The notes: generated by a model from the sequence alone, not told the origin. A DNA stretch of 32,469 nt from Roseovarius sp. (GCF_018066915.1 NZ_JAGPVV010000262.1:1-32469); one strand, 5' to 3'; positions 9,310 through 18,451 are shown, numbered from the stretch's first letter. A program made the numbers and translations.

Positions 9310-10130
9310 CCGAGGATTTCAGGCAGAGCTATTCAAGGGACGGCTATGTCTCGGGTATCCCGGTGATGACCGAGGCGGAGGTGGCAGAGCTGGTCGCGAA
9401 GTTCGAGCAGGTGGAAGAGCGGCTCGGACCGCATGTTTTCAAGCTGCTGAACGTCAAGGGTCATCTGCTCTTTCCGTTTCTGTGGGATGTTGTGCAAGAT
9501 GCGCGGATCGTTGCGCGCGTTGCCGAAATCCTCGGGCCTGATGTTCTGTGCTGGGGGTCGAGCTTCTTTTGCAAGCAAGCGGGTTCTGCGGATGTGGTGC
9601 CGTGGCATCAGGATGGCACCTGCTGGGGCTTGGATGCGCCAAGAGGACTAACCGCGTGGCTTGCTCTTACGCCGAGCACGCCCGAGACCGGGTGTTTGCG
9701 TGTCATACCCGAGAGCCATACCGCAGCGGTGCCGCATGCCGTCCGGAATGCTGCGTCCTCGATGCTGCCACTGGGTGAGGAGGTGGCAGAGGGTGTGGAC
9801 GAGTCGCGCGCGGTGGATTGCGTGCTCAGACCCGGAGAAATGTCGCTCCACCATGTGATGCTGGTGCACGGCTCTGCGACCAACCGCGCGACCGACGGCC
9901 GTCGGATCGGATTTGCGATCCGCTATATCGCCGGGGATGTGGCGCAGCGTGGCGCGACCAAAGGCTATGCGACGATGGTCTGTGGTCGAGATCACGGCAC
10001 CTATCTGCTGGAAACAGAGCCCAAGAGTGATCTGGAGCCAGAGGCCCTGAGGCGACATCGCGACATCCTGCGCCATTCCGCCGGGATTGTCATGCGCGAG
10101 GCGGCCAGCTTGGACGCGGAGACACCGTAG
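9306..10130 (+). CDS. Phytanoyl-CoA dioxygenase (PhyH) family oxygenase, copy 2
   Basis: 274 aa. ATGA overlap with copy 1. PWHQDGTCWGL (HxD), LHHVMLVHGSA, RRIGFAIRYIA. Co-linear similarity to copy 1 along its length. Confidence 0.88.
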   Translation: MTEDFRQSYSRDGYVSGIPVMTEAEVAELVAKFEQVEERLGPHVFKLLNVKGHLLFPFLWDVVQDARIVARVAEILGPDVLCWGSSFFCKQAGSADVVPWHQDGTCWGLDAPRGLTAWLALTPSTPETGCLRVIPESHTAAVPHAVRNAASSMLPLGEEVAEGVDESRAVDCVLRPGEMSLHHVMLVHGSATNRATDGRRIGFAIRYIAGDVAQRGATKGYATMVCGRDHGTYLLETEPKSDLEPEALRRHRDILRHSAGIVMREAASLDAETP

Positions 10131-10207
10131 GGGTTTTGAACCTTGGCGCGGGCGTCGGAGTGGTGCGATCTGACGGAGGTGAGCGCCGGGTCTAGTGAGG
10201 TTTTGGG

Positions 10208-11098
10208 CTAGCCGAAATCCATCGTGCCGGTGCTGGCGTCGAAAACCCAACCGCGCGCGCGTTGCTTGCGAGGGGGGTGGCCGCGCAGGGCCGCGTAGGC
10301 CCGTGTGGCCTCTTTGACCATCTGAACCGCCCGCGTCACATCCGAGGTCGACGTGCCACCGTGAAACTGGTGAAAGGTGGCCACGCCGGACATGCGGATG
10401 AATTGGGTGCCGGGGTGTTTTATGCCGCGGTCCAGCATATCGGGATTGCACATCCCGCCACCGGCCTCGACAAAGGCAGGGTCATAGCCGTTCAACGCAG
10501 CCCAGGTCTCGCGGTGCAGGAAGAGGGCATTTGATTCCAGCATGGGCGCTGTCGGCGAGGGCTCTTCCGGCCAGGACACGGCGAAGAGATCGGCCCAAGG
10601 TTCTGGCCAGCCAGCCGCCGTGAGGAGCGCGTCTTCTGCCGCGCGATCATAGCCCTGCAAGGCAGCGGTGGCTTGGCGGTCTGATCCGAATTGTCGATTG
10701 GGAATGGCGATAACCGGGGCTTGATGGGTCTTGGCGGCGCGGGCGACGCTGGCCAGCAGATTGGGCGAGGCCATGCGGGCACCGTCGATCCAGGCACCGA
10801 TGATCTGCCCGCGTGCAAGCGCAAGCGCCTCGTTCATGGCACCCACGGGCGAGGGTGCGGGGAGTTGGGCAGCAAGGATACGCGGTGCGGGCGTCATCAC
10901 GGGGGCGAGGGGCAAGCGGTCTGAGCCGTTGTCGACAACGATGATTTCCCACGTCAGGTCATCTGCCCCTTGCTGAAAGGCGCGGGACAAGGACCAGAGG
11001 GTACGCGGAAGTTCCCGCTCCATGTTCCAGCAGGTGATGGCGATGGAGATGTCGGGTGCCGATAAATCTGTGACTTTGGCCGGGAAAACATTACTCAT
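10208..11098 (-). CDS. Glycosyltransferase family 2
   Basis: Start trimmed from the listed ORF (11371) to the ATG giving MSNVFPAKVTDLSAPDISIAITCWNMERELPRTLWSLSRAFQ...WEIIVVDNGSD...GAWIDGARMASPNLL, a GT-A nucleotide-binding fold. Confidence 0.82.
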   Translation of the reverse strand: MSNVFPAKVTDLSAPDISIAITCWNMERELPRTLWSLSRAFQQGADDLTWEIIVVDNGSDRLPLAPVMTPAPRILAAQLPAPSPVGAMNEALALARGQIIGAWIDGARMASPNLLASVARAAKTHQAPVIAIPNRQFGSDRQATAALQGYDRAAEDALLTAAGWPEPWADLFAVSWPEEPSPTAPMLESNALFLHRETWAALNGYDPAFVEAGGGMCNPDMLDRGIKHPGTQFIRMSGVATFHQFHGGTSTSDVTRAVQMVKEATRAYAALRGHPPRKQRARGWVFDASTGTMDFG

Positions 11099-11141
11099 GT
11101 CCTTGATTGATTCCCCCACCTCATCCTGTTCAGAGCTTTTC

Positions 11142-12302
11142 ATGCCCTTACCCGTCCCCTCAACGCAAGATGCTCCACGGCTGGCGGCCGCGCGTGTGCT
11201 GGACCCCAACACCGATCCGTTGCTGGTTGGGCTGCCAAGACAGCGCGGATATGGCCAGTGGATCGTTTCGCGGATGTGCGATGTGCGGGCCGTTCTGACC
11301 GATCCAACCACAACGGTGGATATGCTGACCCCCAAGGCGATCGCGCGGTTTCTGTCGCAACAGGAGATCACGCTTGATCAAACGCTGGAGATCATGCGGA
11401 TCATCGGACGCGCGCATCGGGTGCCGAATGACGCAGAGAGACGTGATGCCATTGCTGTCACGCGGCTTTTGCAAGGCACGCTTCAGGATCTGGACATGGC
11501 GTCCATGCTTGGGGCTCTGGCCTTGGCCGAGGGGCGCACAGTCGATGTGATGGCGGACCTCCTGCGCCCGATGCTTGCCGCATGGCGGGCGACAGCGCTG
11601 GCCATCGACCGCGATCTGGGTCAGAGGATCGAAGATGGGTTGCTGGCGATGATGCTCGCGGTCGAGCGACACGGGCCGAGCGATCTGGCGCCTGTGGAAC
11701 CTCTGGCGCGTGCCGTGATGCAGGACCTGACGCTCTTGGAGAAAACACGCGGCGCGGCGCGTGAGATGCCGATCACGCACTGGATTTCACCTGCGTTTCT
11801 GGCGCTCTTGCCGATTGCCTACACAAGCGTGTCGATGCTGGCTCATCTGGCGGATACCCCAGAGCTTCAGGACGCATTGCGCGCGCGGCCAGAGCTGCGC
11901 CCCGGCTATATCCGGGAGGTGGAGCGGCTGATGAATTCATTCCGATATGGAACACGGCAAATCGGAGCGACGGGGTTGAACCTTGGCGATGCCTGGTTGC
12001 CGCCGCGCAGTCTTGTGGTGCTGGATTTTTCCGCAGCAAACCGGGACCCTGCGCTCTGGCAAGAGCCGGACATCTGCCTGTTGGATCGGCCTCGCCAACC
12101 AACGGCCACGTTTTCTCTTGGACCGCTGGCCTGTGTTGGGGGGCAGGCAAGTCGTCAGTTCCTGTCTCTGCTTCTGGATGCGGTGATGGAACGTGTTCGC
12201 GTGTCTCTGCCACGACCCGGCCCCGAGCCGGATCGGTTGCCAACACAGTGGTCGATCACGCGGGGATACCGCATGTGCCGGCTGTGCCTGTCGAGCCTCT
12301 GA
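11142..12302 (+). CDS. Cytochrome P450-like protein with degenerate motifs
   Basis: Start trimmed (11142 or 11097). C-terminal half is co-linear with bacterial P450s: LLPIAYTSVSMLAHLADTPE (I-helix region), REVERLMNSFRYGTRQ (K-helix), VVLDFSAANRDPALWQEPD, FSLGPLACVGGQASR (heme-Cys loop). Confidence 0.78.
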   Translation: MPLPVPSTQDAPRLAAARVLDPNTDPLLVGLPRQRGYGQWIVSRMCDVRAVLTDPTTTVDMLTPKAIARFLSQQEITLDQTLEIMRIIGRAHRVPNDAERRDAIAVTRLLQGTLQDLDMASMLGALALAEGRTVDVMADLLRPMLAAWRATALAIDRDLGQRIEDGLLAMMLAVERHGPSDLAPVEPLARAVMQDLTLLEKTRGAAREMPITHWISPAFLALLPIAYTSVSMLAHLADTPELQDALRARPELRPGYIREVERLMNSFRYGTRQIGATGLNLGDAWLPPRSLVVLDFSAANRDPALWQEPDICLLDRPRQPTATFSLGPLACVGGQASRQFLSLLLDAVMERVRVSLPRPGPEPDRLPTQWSITRGYRMCRLCLSSL

Positions 12303-12315
12303 GTGCGGCCAAACC

Positions 12316-12336
12316 GGTGATTTCGGCGCAATCACC
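12316..12336. terminator. Perfect 7-bp inverted repeat between convergent genes; candidate bidirectional terminator hairpin
   Basis: GGTGATT-tcggcgc-AATCACC in the 65-bp gap between convergent stops at 12302 and 12368. No clear T-tract. Confidence 0.4.
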
Positions 12337-12367
12337 CGCCTGCACGTCGATCCTCTTTTCGGTAATT

Positions 12368-15358
12368 TCAGGTCGGTCGAGACATCTTGGCGCGAAGGCG
12401 GTGGTCAACCTCTGACCAGATAGTATCCATACGGTTTTGCCAAGAGAGGGAGGCGCTCAGATCCGGGGGCAGGAAGCGCCGCCCCTCTTTTGCCAGCCGA
12501 TCCAGAGCCGCCTCGATTGCGGTCACAAAGCCATCGGCATCCTCTGCGATGGTCAGGTCGTCGCGCAGATCATCGAGGTTGGCAATGTCGGTCGAGACAA
12601 CGGGCAAGCCAAGCGTGCGATAGACATAGACCTTGAGCGGGTTCATCCGATCCGACAGATCCGAGCGTTCGTGCGGGACAATCGCCACGTCGAAACCCGC
12701 AATGCAGGCCCGCGCCTGATCGTAGGGTCGAATGCCAAGCAGATGAACATTTGGCAAGGCTGTCATCCGCTCCCGGTGTGCAGGGCGGGACAGCTTGCCG
12801 ATCAGAACGATTTGCCACTGTGGTCTTGCCCGTGCCAGTGCCTCGACCAGTTCAAAATCAAAGCGGTCGTCCATATTGCCGCAATAGCCGATCACCGGAC
12901 CACCCAGACGGGTGATCTCGGGGGCCGGCACGGGCAATTCGGCGCGCATGTCGATGCCGTTGGGCACGAGCAGGGGCGAGAGCGCCTCTTGTGTCAGGAC
13001 CTCTTGCATCGCGGCGCAGTTCGTGATCGCGACATCCACGGTTTCCGCCATGAAGCGGTAGTTCTGTTCTATGTTCCGGCGCCGCTGCTCGGACATGGGC
13101 CAGCAGCGTTGGTCGTCGATATAATCGCCGATCACAAAGGGAAAGCGGAGCCGTTGCTGAACCTGTTCGAACCCCTGAACCACCGGACAGACCCACGCGA
13201 TCGAATTGTCGCGCATGTTGATGTCGTCCAACCAAGCCTCGACCGCATTTGGGAAACTTTCGCGGCTGTGAACCGGACGCCCCAGCAAGGTCTGACCCGG
13301 TGTCCCAATGAGAAAGCTGCGACGGTGGATATTGCCCTCGTCCGCCAGACCCGTCATCCGGGCCAGAGTGGTCGCGGTGATGATCGGTGCTTCGGCGTTG
13401 ACCGGCGCGCGCATCGGGTTTGTGTGGGCCCGGAGGTCCGTCACAGGAAAGGGCGCGTCGATGTGCAGAATGCGCCCGATTTCCGGCCTCAGCGAGAGTT
13501 CGTGCAAGAGCATGTCTTGTCGACGCCCATAAAGACCTGAATCGTTCTGTTTCCAGAAGAAAACCACATTGATGGGACGGTCGGGGTCCACCCGAGGCGC
13601 AGCAGCACTTGGGCGCGCGAGCCATGGGGCGTTGAGCGTGCCGGTCTCTGGCGAGAGAACGCCCGGCATTTCGCGGCGCAGGAACGACAACAGGCCGGGC
13701 ATGTCCGGATAGCTGCGCGGAGGGCCGTCATGCGCCGCCGCAATCGCCTGCAACGCTCTGGGGCGGTTCGCCTCGTAGGACATCTCAGCGGCAAAGAACG
13801 GATGTGCGTGACCGGGGGATCGACCGGTCGCAAGTGCGTCTGCGAGGCGGCTGGCCAAAGTGTCGTCCTTGCGGATTGCCATGGCGGCGCCCGAGGCGAT
13901 CACATCGGCAACGGGGCCTGCATCGGTGACAAGAACCGGCGTCCCGACGGCAATCGCATCGGTCAGCTTGGCGGGGGTCTGGCTCTGGGTGATCGGGCTG
14001 TCGTGATCCTGAAGAAGCACCACCACATCCGCCACGGCATTGAGATCCAGCACGCGCGAGAAGGGTTGCGCGCCGATCCGGCGCAGGCGAAGGCCCGGTA
14101 TAGCAGAGAGTTCCCGCTCCATTTCCGGGTCTGCCACAGAGCCGACGATGCAGAGTTCCACATCCGGACGGTTCAAGGCGACAACCGCATGTGCCAGTTC
14201 GACAAGGCCTTTGTGCCTGCGGGGGGTTCCGAGGAACAACACCACCCGATCCGAGGGCGCATAGCCAAGCTCTGAGCGCGTGGCCTCTCGGCGTGCCATG
14301 GCGTTTTGCGCGGCGCTGTGAGAGCGGCCATGGCGAACCAGTGTTGCGCTGTTGCGGGACGCGAGGACCGGGTTGCAGGAGGTGACGGCATCGACAAAGG
14401 GCAAAATCCCCATCCCAAGTTCCGTCCAGGTTCGACCATGCGGGCGATCCCAGTCTTGCGGATTGAACTCTGCGAGAAAACTGTCGAAATCGCGCGGTGC
14501 CGCGCCTTTGACAAAAGCCAGTTCATCATCGTCGAGGTCGCATATGATGCGGGCCCCAAGGATTTCCCGGTAGAGCAAGCCGATGAGAAGCCCCGGAAAG
14601 CGGGGTTTCGAGACCCAGACCGTTGCTGCGGGCCACGTCTTGACCAGCTTTAGCGCACCTTCGAGGACGTGGCGGAAATGGGGGGCGCGCCAGCCTGCGA
14701 TCGGCACGCGGCGATCCGCCTCGGCCAGTGGCGGCCACAGCGTATCGCCATAGGCGGGAAAGAGGGGCCCTGCCATGGCGGTGGGGCGCGTGTCACAGAT
14801 GGTCTCGGCCAGGGTGATGCCGCGCCCGGCGACATTATGGCCAAGGTCCCAGGACACAACGAGAACCCGGTCTTGTGGCGCGGCCTCGATGAATGGTGAT
14901 GGCTCGGACGCAGGCCATATTTCGATCTCGACCGGGGCGTTCCAGCTAAATTCGCGGGCGTGCTCTGCCACGGCCTGATCCAAGCGCGTCTTGATCGCTG
15001 CCAGGTCGGGTATCCGGGTCAAGGCTTCGCGGTAGAGCGCGATGGCGCGGGCATAATCGAGCCGTGCCATGGCCAGATCGCCTTCGACCATGGGCGTCCA
15101 CTGAAAATCCGGAAAACGCTGGCGCAGAACCCCCAGATACTCTTGCGCCCTGTCCAATTGCCCCATGCGGGTCGCGAGCCCCGCAAGACGGATCAGCACG
15201 GTGCTGTGCGGTGGATGGAGTTGGGCGGCAGTTTCGAAGATGGCCATTGCCTCGGCGAAGCGTTCCGCCTTGAAAAGCGCCTCTGCGTCCTGAACCAGTG
15301 TCGCCAACCGGGGGGCGGATTGGTGGTCAAATCCCACATTTGCAATGTGGTCGGTCAT
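12368..15358 (-). CDS. Large glycosyltransferase: TPR-like N-terminus plus two GT4-type (GT-B) domains
   Basis: Start trimmed from 15787 to MTDHIANVGFDHQSAPRLATLVQDAEALFKAERFAEAMAIFETAAQLHPPHSTVLIRLAGLATRMGQ (TPR-like). First GT domain: RVVLFLGTPRRHKGLVELAHAV...LQDHDSPITQSQTPAKLTDAIAVGTPVLVTDAGPV. Second GT domain: GGPVIGYCGNMDDRFDFELV...SDLSDRMNPLKVYVYRTLGLPVVSTDI. Confidence 0.87.
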   Translation of the reverse strand: MTDHIANVGFDHQSAPRLATLVQDAEALFKAERFAEAMAIFETAAQLHPPHSTVLIRLAGLATRMGQLDRAQEYLGVLRQRFPDFQWTPMVEGDLAMARLDYARAIALYREALTRIPDLAAIKTRLDQAVAEHAREFSWNAPVEIEIWPASEPSPFIEAAPQDRVLVVSWDLGHNVAGRGITLAETICDTRPTAMAGPLFPAYGDTLWPPLAEADRRVPIAGWRAPHFRHVLEGALKLVKTWPAATVWVSKPRFPGLLIGLLYREILGARIICDLDDDELAFVKGAAPRDFDSFLAEFNPQDWDRPHGRTWTELGMGILPFVDAVTSCNPVLASRNSATLVRHGRSHSAAQNAMARREATRSELGYAPSDRVVLFLGTPRRHKGLVELAHAVVALNRPDVELCIVGSVADPEMERELSAIPGLRLRRIGAQPFSRVLDLNAVADVVVLLQDHDSPITQSQTPAKLTDAIAVGTPVLVTDAGPVADVIASGAAMAIRKDDTLASRLADALATGRSPGHAHPFFAAEMSYEANRPRALQAIAAAHDGPPRSYPDMPGLLSFLRREMPGVLSPETGTLNAPWLARPSAAAPRVDPDRPINVVFFWKQNDSGLYGRRQDMLLHELSLRPEIGRILHIDAPFPVTDLRAHTNPMRAPVNAEAPIITATTLARMTGLADEGNIHRRSFLIGTPGQTLLGRPVHSRESFPNAVEAWLDDINMRDNSIAWVCPVVQGFEQVQQRLRFPFVIGDYIDDQRCWPMSEQRRRNIEQNYRFMAETVDVAITNCAAMQEVLTQEALSPLLVPNGIDMRAELPVPAPEITRLGGPVIGYCGNMDDRFDFELVEALARARPQWQIVLIGKLSRPAHRERMTALPNVHLLGIRPYDQARACIAGFDVAIVPHERSDLSDRMNPLKVYVYRTLGLPVVSTDIANLDDLRDDLTIAEDADGFVTAIEAALDRLAKEGRRFLPPDLSASLSWQNRMDTIWSEVDHRLRAKMSRPT

Positions 15359-15538
15359 CTGAGGCAGGGCTCCTGTCGCATTTGGACGAGCTGACCCAAC
15401 ACCAAGACGCATCTGTGTCCGGGCCCCGCTCTTGCCAACACACTGATGTTCCGGCAAAAGAATGGCAAGTCGATTATCCGGATGCCGTCGAGAAGCCAGA
15501 ACGCACGCCGCGCTCGGTCGCCCGCTTGGAGGTGGAAC

Positions 15539-18451
15539 ATGCCCACAGAGCGCCCCCGTCGCCTTGCGATTTTTGGCACGTTCGATGTCGAGAACTATGG
15601 TGATCTGCTGTTCCCGCTGATCGCCGGGCGACGCCTTGGGCCTTTGGGGGTCGAGGTGGTTGCGGTCTCTCCGACCGCCCATGCGACGCGCTACCGCGAT
15701 GCCGTCTTGCCCCTGTCCTACCCGGAGTTTGTCCGCGATATCGAGAGCTTCGATGGCGTCCTGATCGGGGGCGGCAACATTGTGCATACCAAGGATTTTG
15801 GACTGCCGGATTATGCGGCGACAGCCTATGCCGCGCTATGGATCGGTGCCACCGCGCAGGCGGTGCGGCAGGGGTTGCCTGTGCTATGGAACGGGCCGGG
15901 CGTATTGCAGCAGAGCGCGGACCGGCGAGCGCCTGAGTGGTTGCGGCGGACGGTGGATGCCGCGGATCGTTTTGTCGTGCGCGACAGCGACAGTGCCGCA
16001 AGATTGGAACTGTGGTCTGGTCGACGACCCAGTGTGATCCCGGATACGGCCCTGGACCTTGCGCGTCTGTGGCCGCTTGCACTGATGAAAGACAGGTTCC
16101 GCCATCTGCGCGCCCGTCTGGGGATCCCTGACGAGGGGATGGTTGTGGCGCTTCACGTCAAGGCGCGCAGTCTGGACGGGGTCGACATCCCGACCTTTGC
16201 ACAGGCGCTTGCGGGCGCGCTGCACAGCACCGGCGCGGTTGCGGTTCTGGTTGCGCTCGGGCGGTGCCACGGCGACCACGCGGTTGCGGAGAAAATCCAC
16301 CGGCTGTTGCCTGATTGCACCCGTTCCATCGCCGATACCGATCACCTGATCGATATGGCGGCGGTGATCGCCGGGTCCGATGCCTATCTGGGCAGTTCGC
16401 TGCATGGCCATATCACGGCGGCCGCCTATGGCGTCGCGTCGCGGCTCGTGGCGGTGCCGATGCTCCACAAGTTCATGGGGCAGGCCAGACAGATGAACCG
16501 AGCACAAGACGTTGTGGGCAATTGGGCCGCGGCGCTTGACGCGCTACCCGGCCTCTTGACGCTTGATCCGCCGCCTTTGCCGGATACCATCGCCACACAG
16601 CTTGATGCCCATTGGCAAGATGTGGCCAAACACATAGCTTCTGGACGCAAAGCCCCCCGGCGTCCGGATGTCTTTGCCGGTGCTGATCTGGACGCCGCGC
16701 TCGAACACGCGATCCGCGAGGAAGAGATGCAGGCGCCGGGCAGAGTTTTGATATCGAACCCGGCCGCGACGGCCCCGGCGCAGAAAGGCAATTTCATGAC
16801 TGAGACTTCGCAGACCCAATGGGATAGCGCCGCCGTCAACCAGATGATTTCAGGAGGGGAATTGGACGGGGCCGCACGGCGGATCGAGACCATCCTCGAG
16901 CAACAACCGGGTTTTCTGCCCGCGCGACTGGCCGAGGTGCGATACGCGCTGGCCAAGGGCGATGCGGCGCAGGCGGTCGAGCTTGCGTCTGTCCTATCGG
17001 AGGCACGACCCGAGAATCCTTGGGTGCTGCTGTCGCATCTGCAAAGCCTCTGTGAGGCTGCACAGCAGGACGCGGCGCGCACGCTGTTTCTGACCCGGCT
17101 GGCCGAGATCGAGATTGACGAGTCCATGATGACCACGGCGCTGAACACGCTTCTTGCGTTCGTGCCGCAAAAGGAACAGGTCGCGTTCCTGAAATCGGTT
17201 CATGATCTGAAGCCCGAGAGTGCCGTGGTTCAGCTCCGGCTTGCGATGCGCGCCTATGTCAGCGGGGATCGGCCCCTGACGATCGACATGCTGGCACGGG
17301 CGGAGCGCGCGGGGCCGCTTCCGGCCTATGCCGCGCGGGTGAAGAGCCAGCTCTCTCCTTTCACGGGCACGATGGACGCGGCGACCGACAGGTTGCTGGC
17401 GGAGTGGGAGGCTGGCGCGGAGGATCTCGAAACGCTCTGCCGACTTTGCCGGTTTGCGGCGGCGGCGGGCCGCTTTGATCTTTCGCGCAAGGCGTTGCGG
17501 CGCACGCTCGAGCTGCATCCGCTCGAGTGGCGGTCGTTGTATCGGCTCAACCGGGTGTTTCTGGATCATTCCGAGGATCGCGCGATTTTTGAGACCCTTG
17601 CGCAGATCGACGCCACGGCGCAGCCCGGTGCCAACTGGCGGTTGCAGTTTGCGTTGTTCTGTTTGCGCATGGGGCAAGACGCGCATGGGCGCGCCGTTCT
17701 GGCAAGTTTGACGGATCATCCCGCCACGGGGCCGACGGCAGACAGCCTCTTGGCCGCGATGACAGCGCTTGGGTCGGCTGCCCCGCGTGCAGACGTGATC
17801 CGGGATGCGGATGTGCGTGTCGTGCAGAAAGCGGGCGCGCGCGGCACGATTGTTGTCTTTGGCGGATTTCTCGGAGGGCTGAGCCATCTGAGTGATCGGT
17901 ATCTCGACCTGCTTTTGTCGGACCTGCCGGCAAATGTGGTCTACCTCCGTGACCCCTATGGACGGATCTATTTGAACGGGCTGCCAGAGTTTGGGCCGAC
18001 CGAAGGGCTGATGCACTCGGGTCTGGCGCGGATCTTGGCAGAGCTTGGCGGGGGGACGGTCGTGACCATGGGGGGCTCTGCGGCGGGGTATTCGGCCTTG
18101 CGCGCGGGATTGGCACTCCGGGCGGATGAGGTGATTTCACTGGCGGGCTTTGTAACCCCCGGTCCTGCGGAGCAGGACGACCCCTTCCATATCCAGCAGG
18201 GGTTTGCAGAATTCTTTGGGGGCGATGTGCACGCCTACGATCTGCGGGACGCCCTGAAAGCACAGCCCGAAACCAGATTGGTCCAGATCATTGGTGGCGA
18301 TTACGCGCCCGATGTTGCCCGCGCAAAGGCGCTGGCGGGTGTCGGGAACGCCCTGGTCGAGATCATTCCGGGGGTCGCCATGCATCACGTCGCCCTGCCC
18401 GCGATTGCGGATGGGACGCTGAGGCGCCTCTTGCAAGAGGCCTTTGCATGA
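15539..18451 (+). CDS. Polysaccharide pyruvyl transferase domain fused to TPR-like helical region and alpha/beta-hydrolase-like C-terminus
   Basis: ATG at 15539 with upstream GGAGGTGG. N-terminus LAIFGTFDVENYGDLLFPLIAGRRL...DGVLIGGGNIVHTK...GSSLHGHITAAAYGVASRLV. Middle section of helical repeats. C-terminus GTIVVFGGFLGGLSHLSDRYLDLL...VTMGGSAAGYSALRAGL...IIPGVAMHHVALP, with a GxSxxG-type elbow and a late His. Confidence 0.85.
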   Translation: MPTERPRRLAIFGTFDVENYGDLLFPLIAGRRLGPLGVEVVAVSPTAHATRYRDAVLPLSYPEFVRDIESFDGVLIGGGNIVHTKDFGLPDYAATAYAALWIGATAQAVRQGLPVLWNGPGVLQQSADRRAPEWLRRTVDAADRFVVRDSDSAARLELWSGRRPSVIPDTALDLARLWPLALMKDRFRHLRARLGIPDEGMVVALHVKARSLDGVDIPTFAQALAGALHSTGAVAVLVALGRCHGDHAVAEKIHRLLPDCTRSIADTDHLIDMAAVIAGSDAYLGSSLHGHITAAAYGVASRLVAVPMLHKFMGQARQMNRAQDVVGNWAAALDALPGLLTLDPPPLPDTIATQLDAHWQDVAKHIASGRKAPRRPDVFAGADLDAALEHAIREEEMQAPGRVLISNPAATAPAQKGNFMTETSQTQWDSAAVNQMISGGELDGAARRIETILEQQPGFLPARLAEVRYALAKGDAAQAVELASVLSEARPENPWVLLSHLQSLCEAAQQDAARTLFLTRLAEIEIDESMMTTALNTLLAFVPQKEQVAFLKSVHDLKPESAVVQLRLAMRAYVSGDRPLTIDMLARAERAGPLPAYAARVKSQLSPFTGTMDAATDRLLAEWEAGAEDLETLCRLCRFAAAAGRFDLSRKALRRTLELHPLEWRSLYRLNRVFLDHSEDRAIFETLAQIDATAQPGANWRLQFALFCLRMGQDAHGRAVLASLTDHPATGPTADSLLAAMTALGSAAPRADVIRDADVRVVQKAGARGTIVVFGGFLGGLSHLSDRYLDLLLSDLPANVVYLRDPYGRIYLNGLPEFGPTEGLMHSGLARILAELGGGTVVTMGGSAAGYSALRAGLALRADEVISLAGFVTPGPAEQDDPFHIQQGFAEFFGGDVHAYDLRDALKAQPETRLVQIIGGDYAPDVARAKALAGVGNALVEIIPGVAMHHVALPAIADGTLRRLLQEAFA

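Noticed and set aside
8437-10130. Fe(II)/2OG halogenases (SyrB2-like) in place of hydroxylases
   Set aside because: Both proteins keep the Asp in HxD (WHQD). Halogenases replace that residue with Gly or Ala.
12437-13540. 367-aa plus-strand ORF opposite the large GT4 gene
   Set aside because: No domain motifs and lies wholly antisense to a convincing glycosyltransferase. Typical high-GC shadow ORF.
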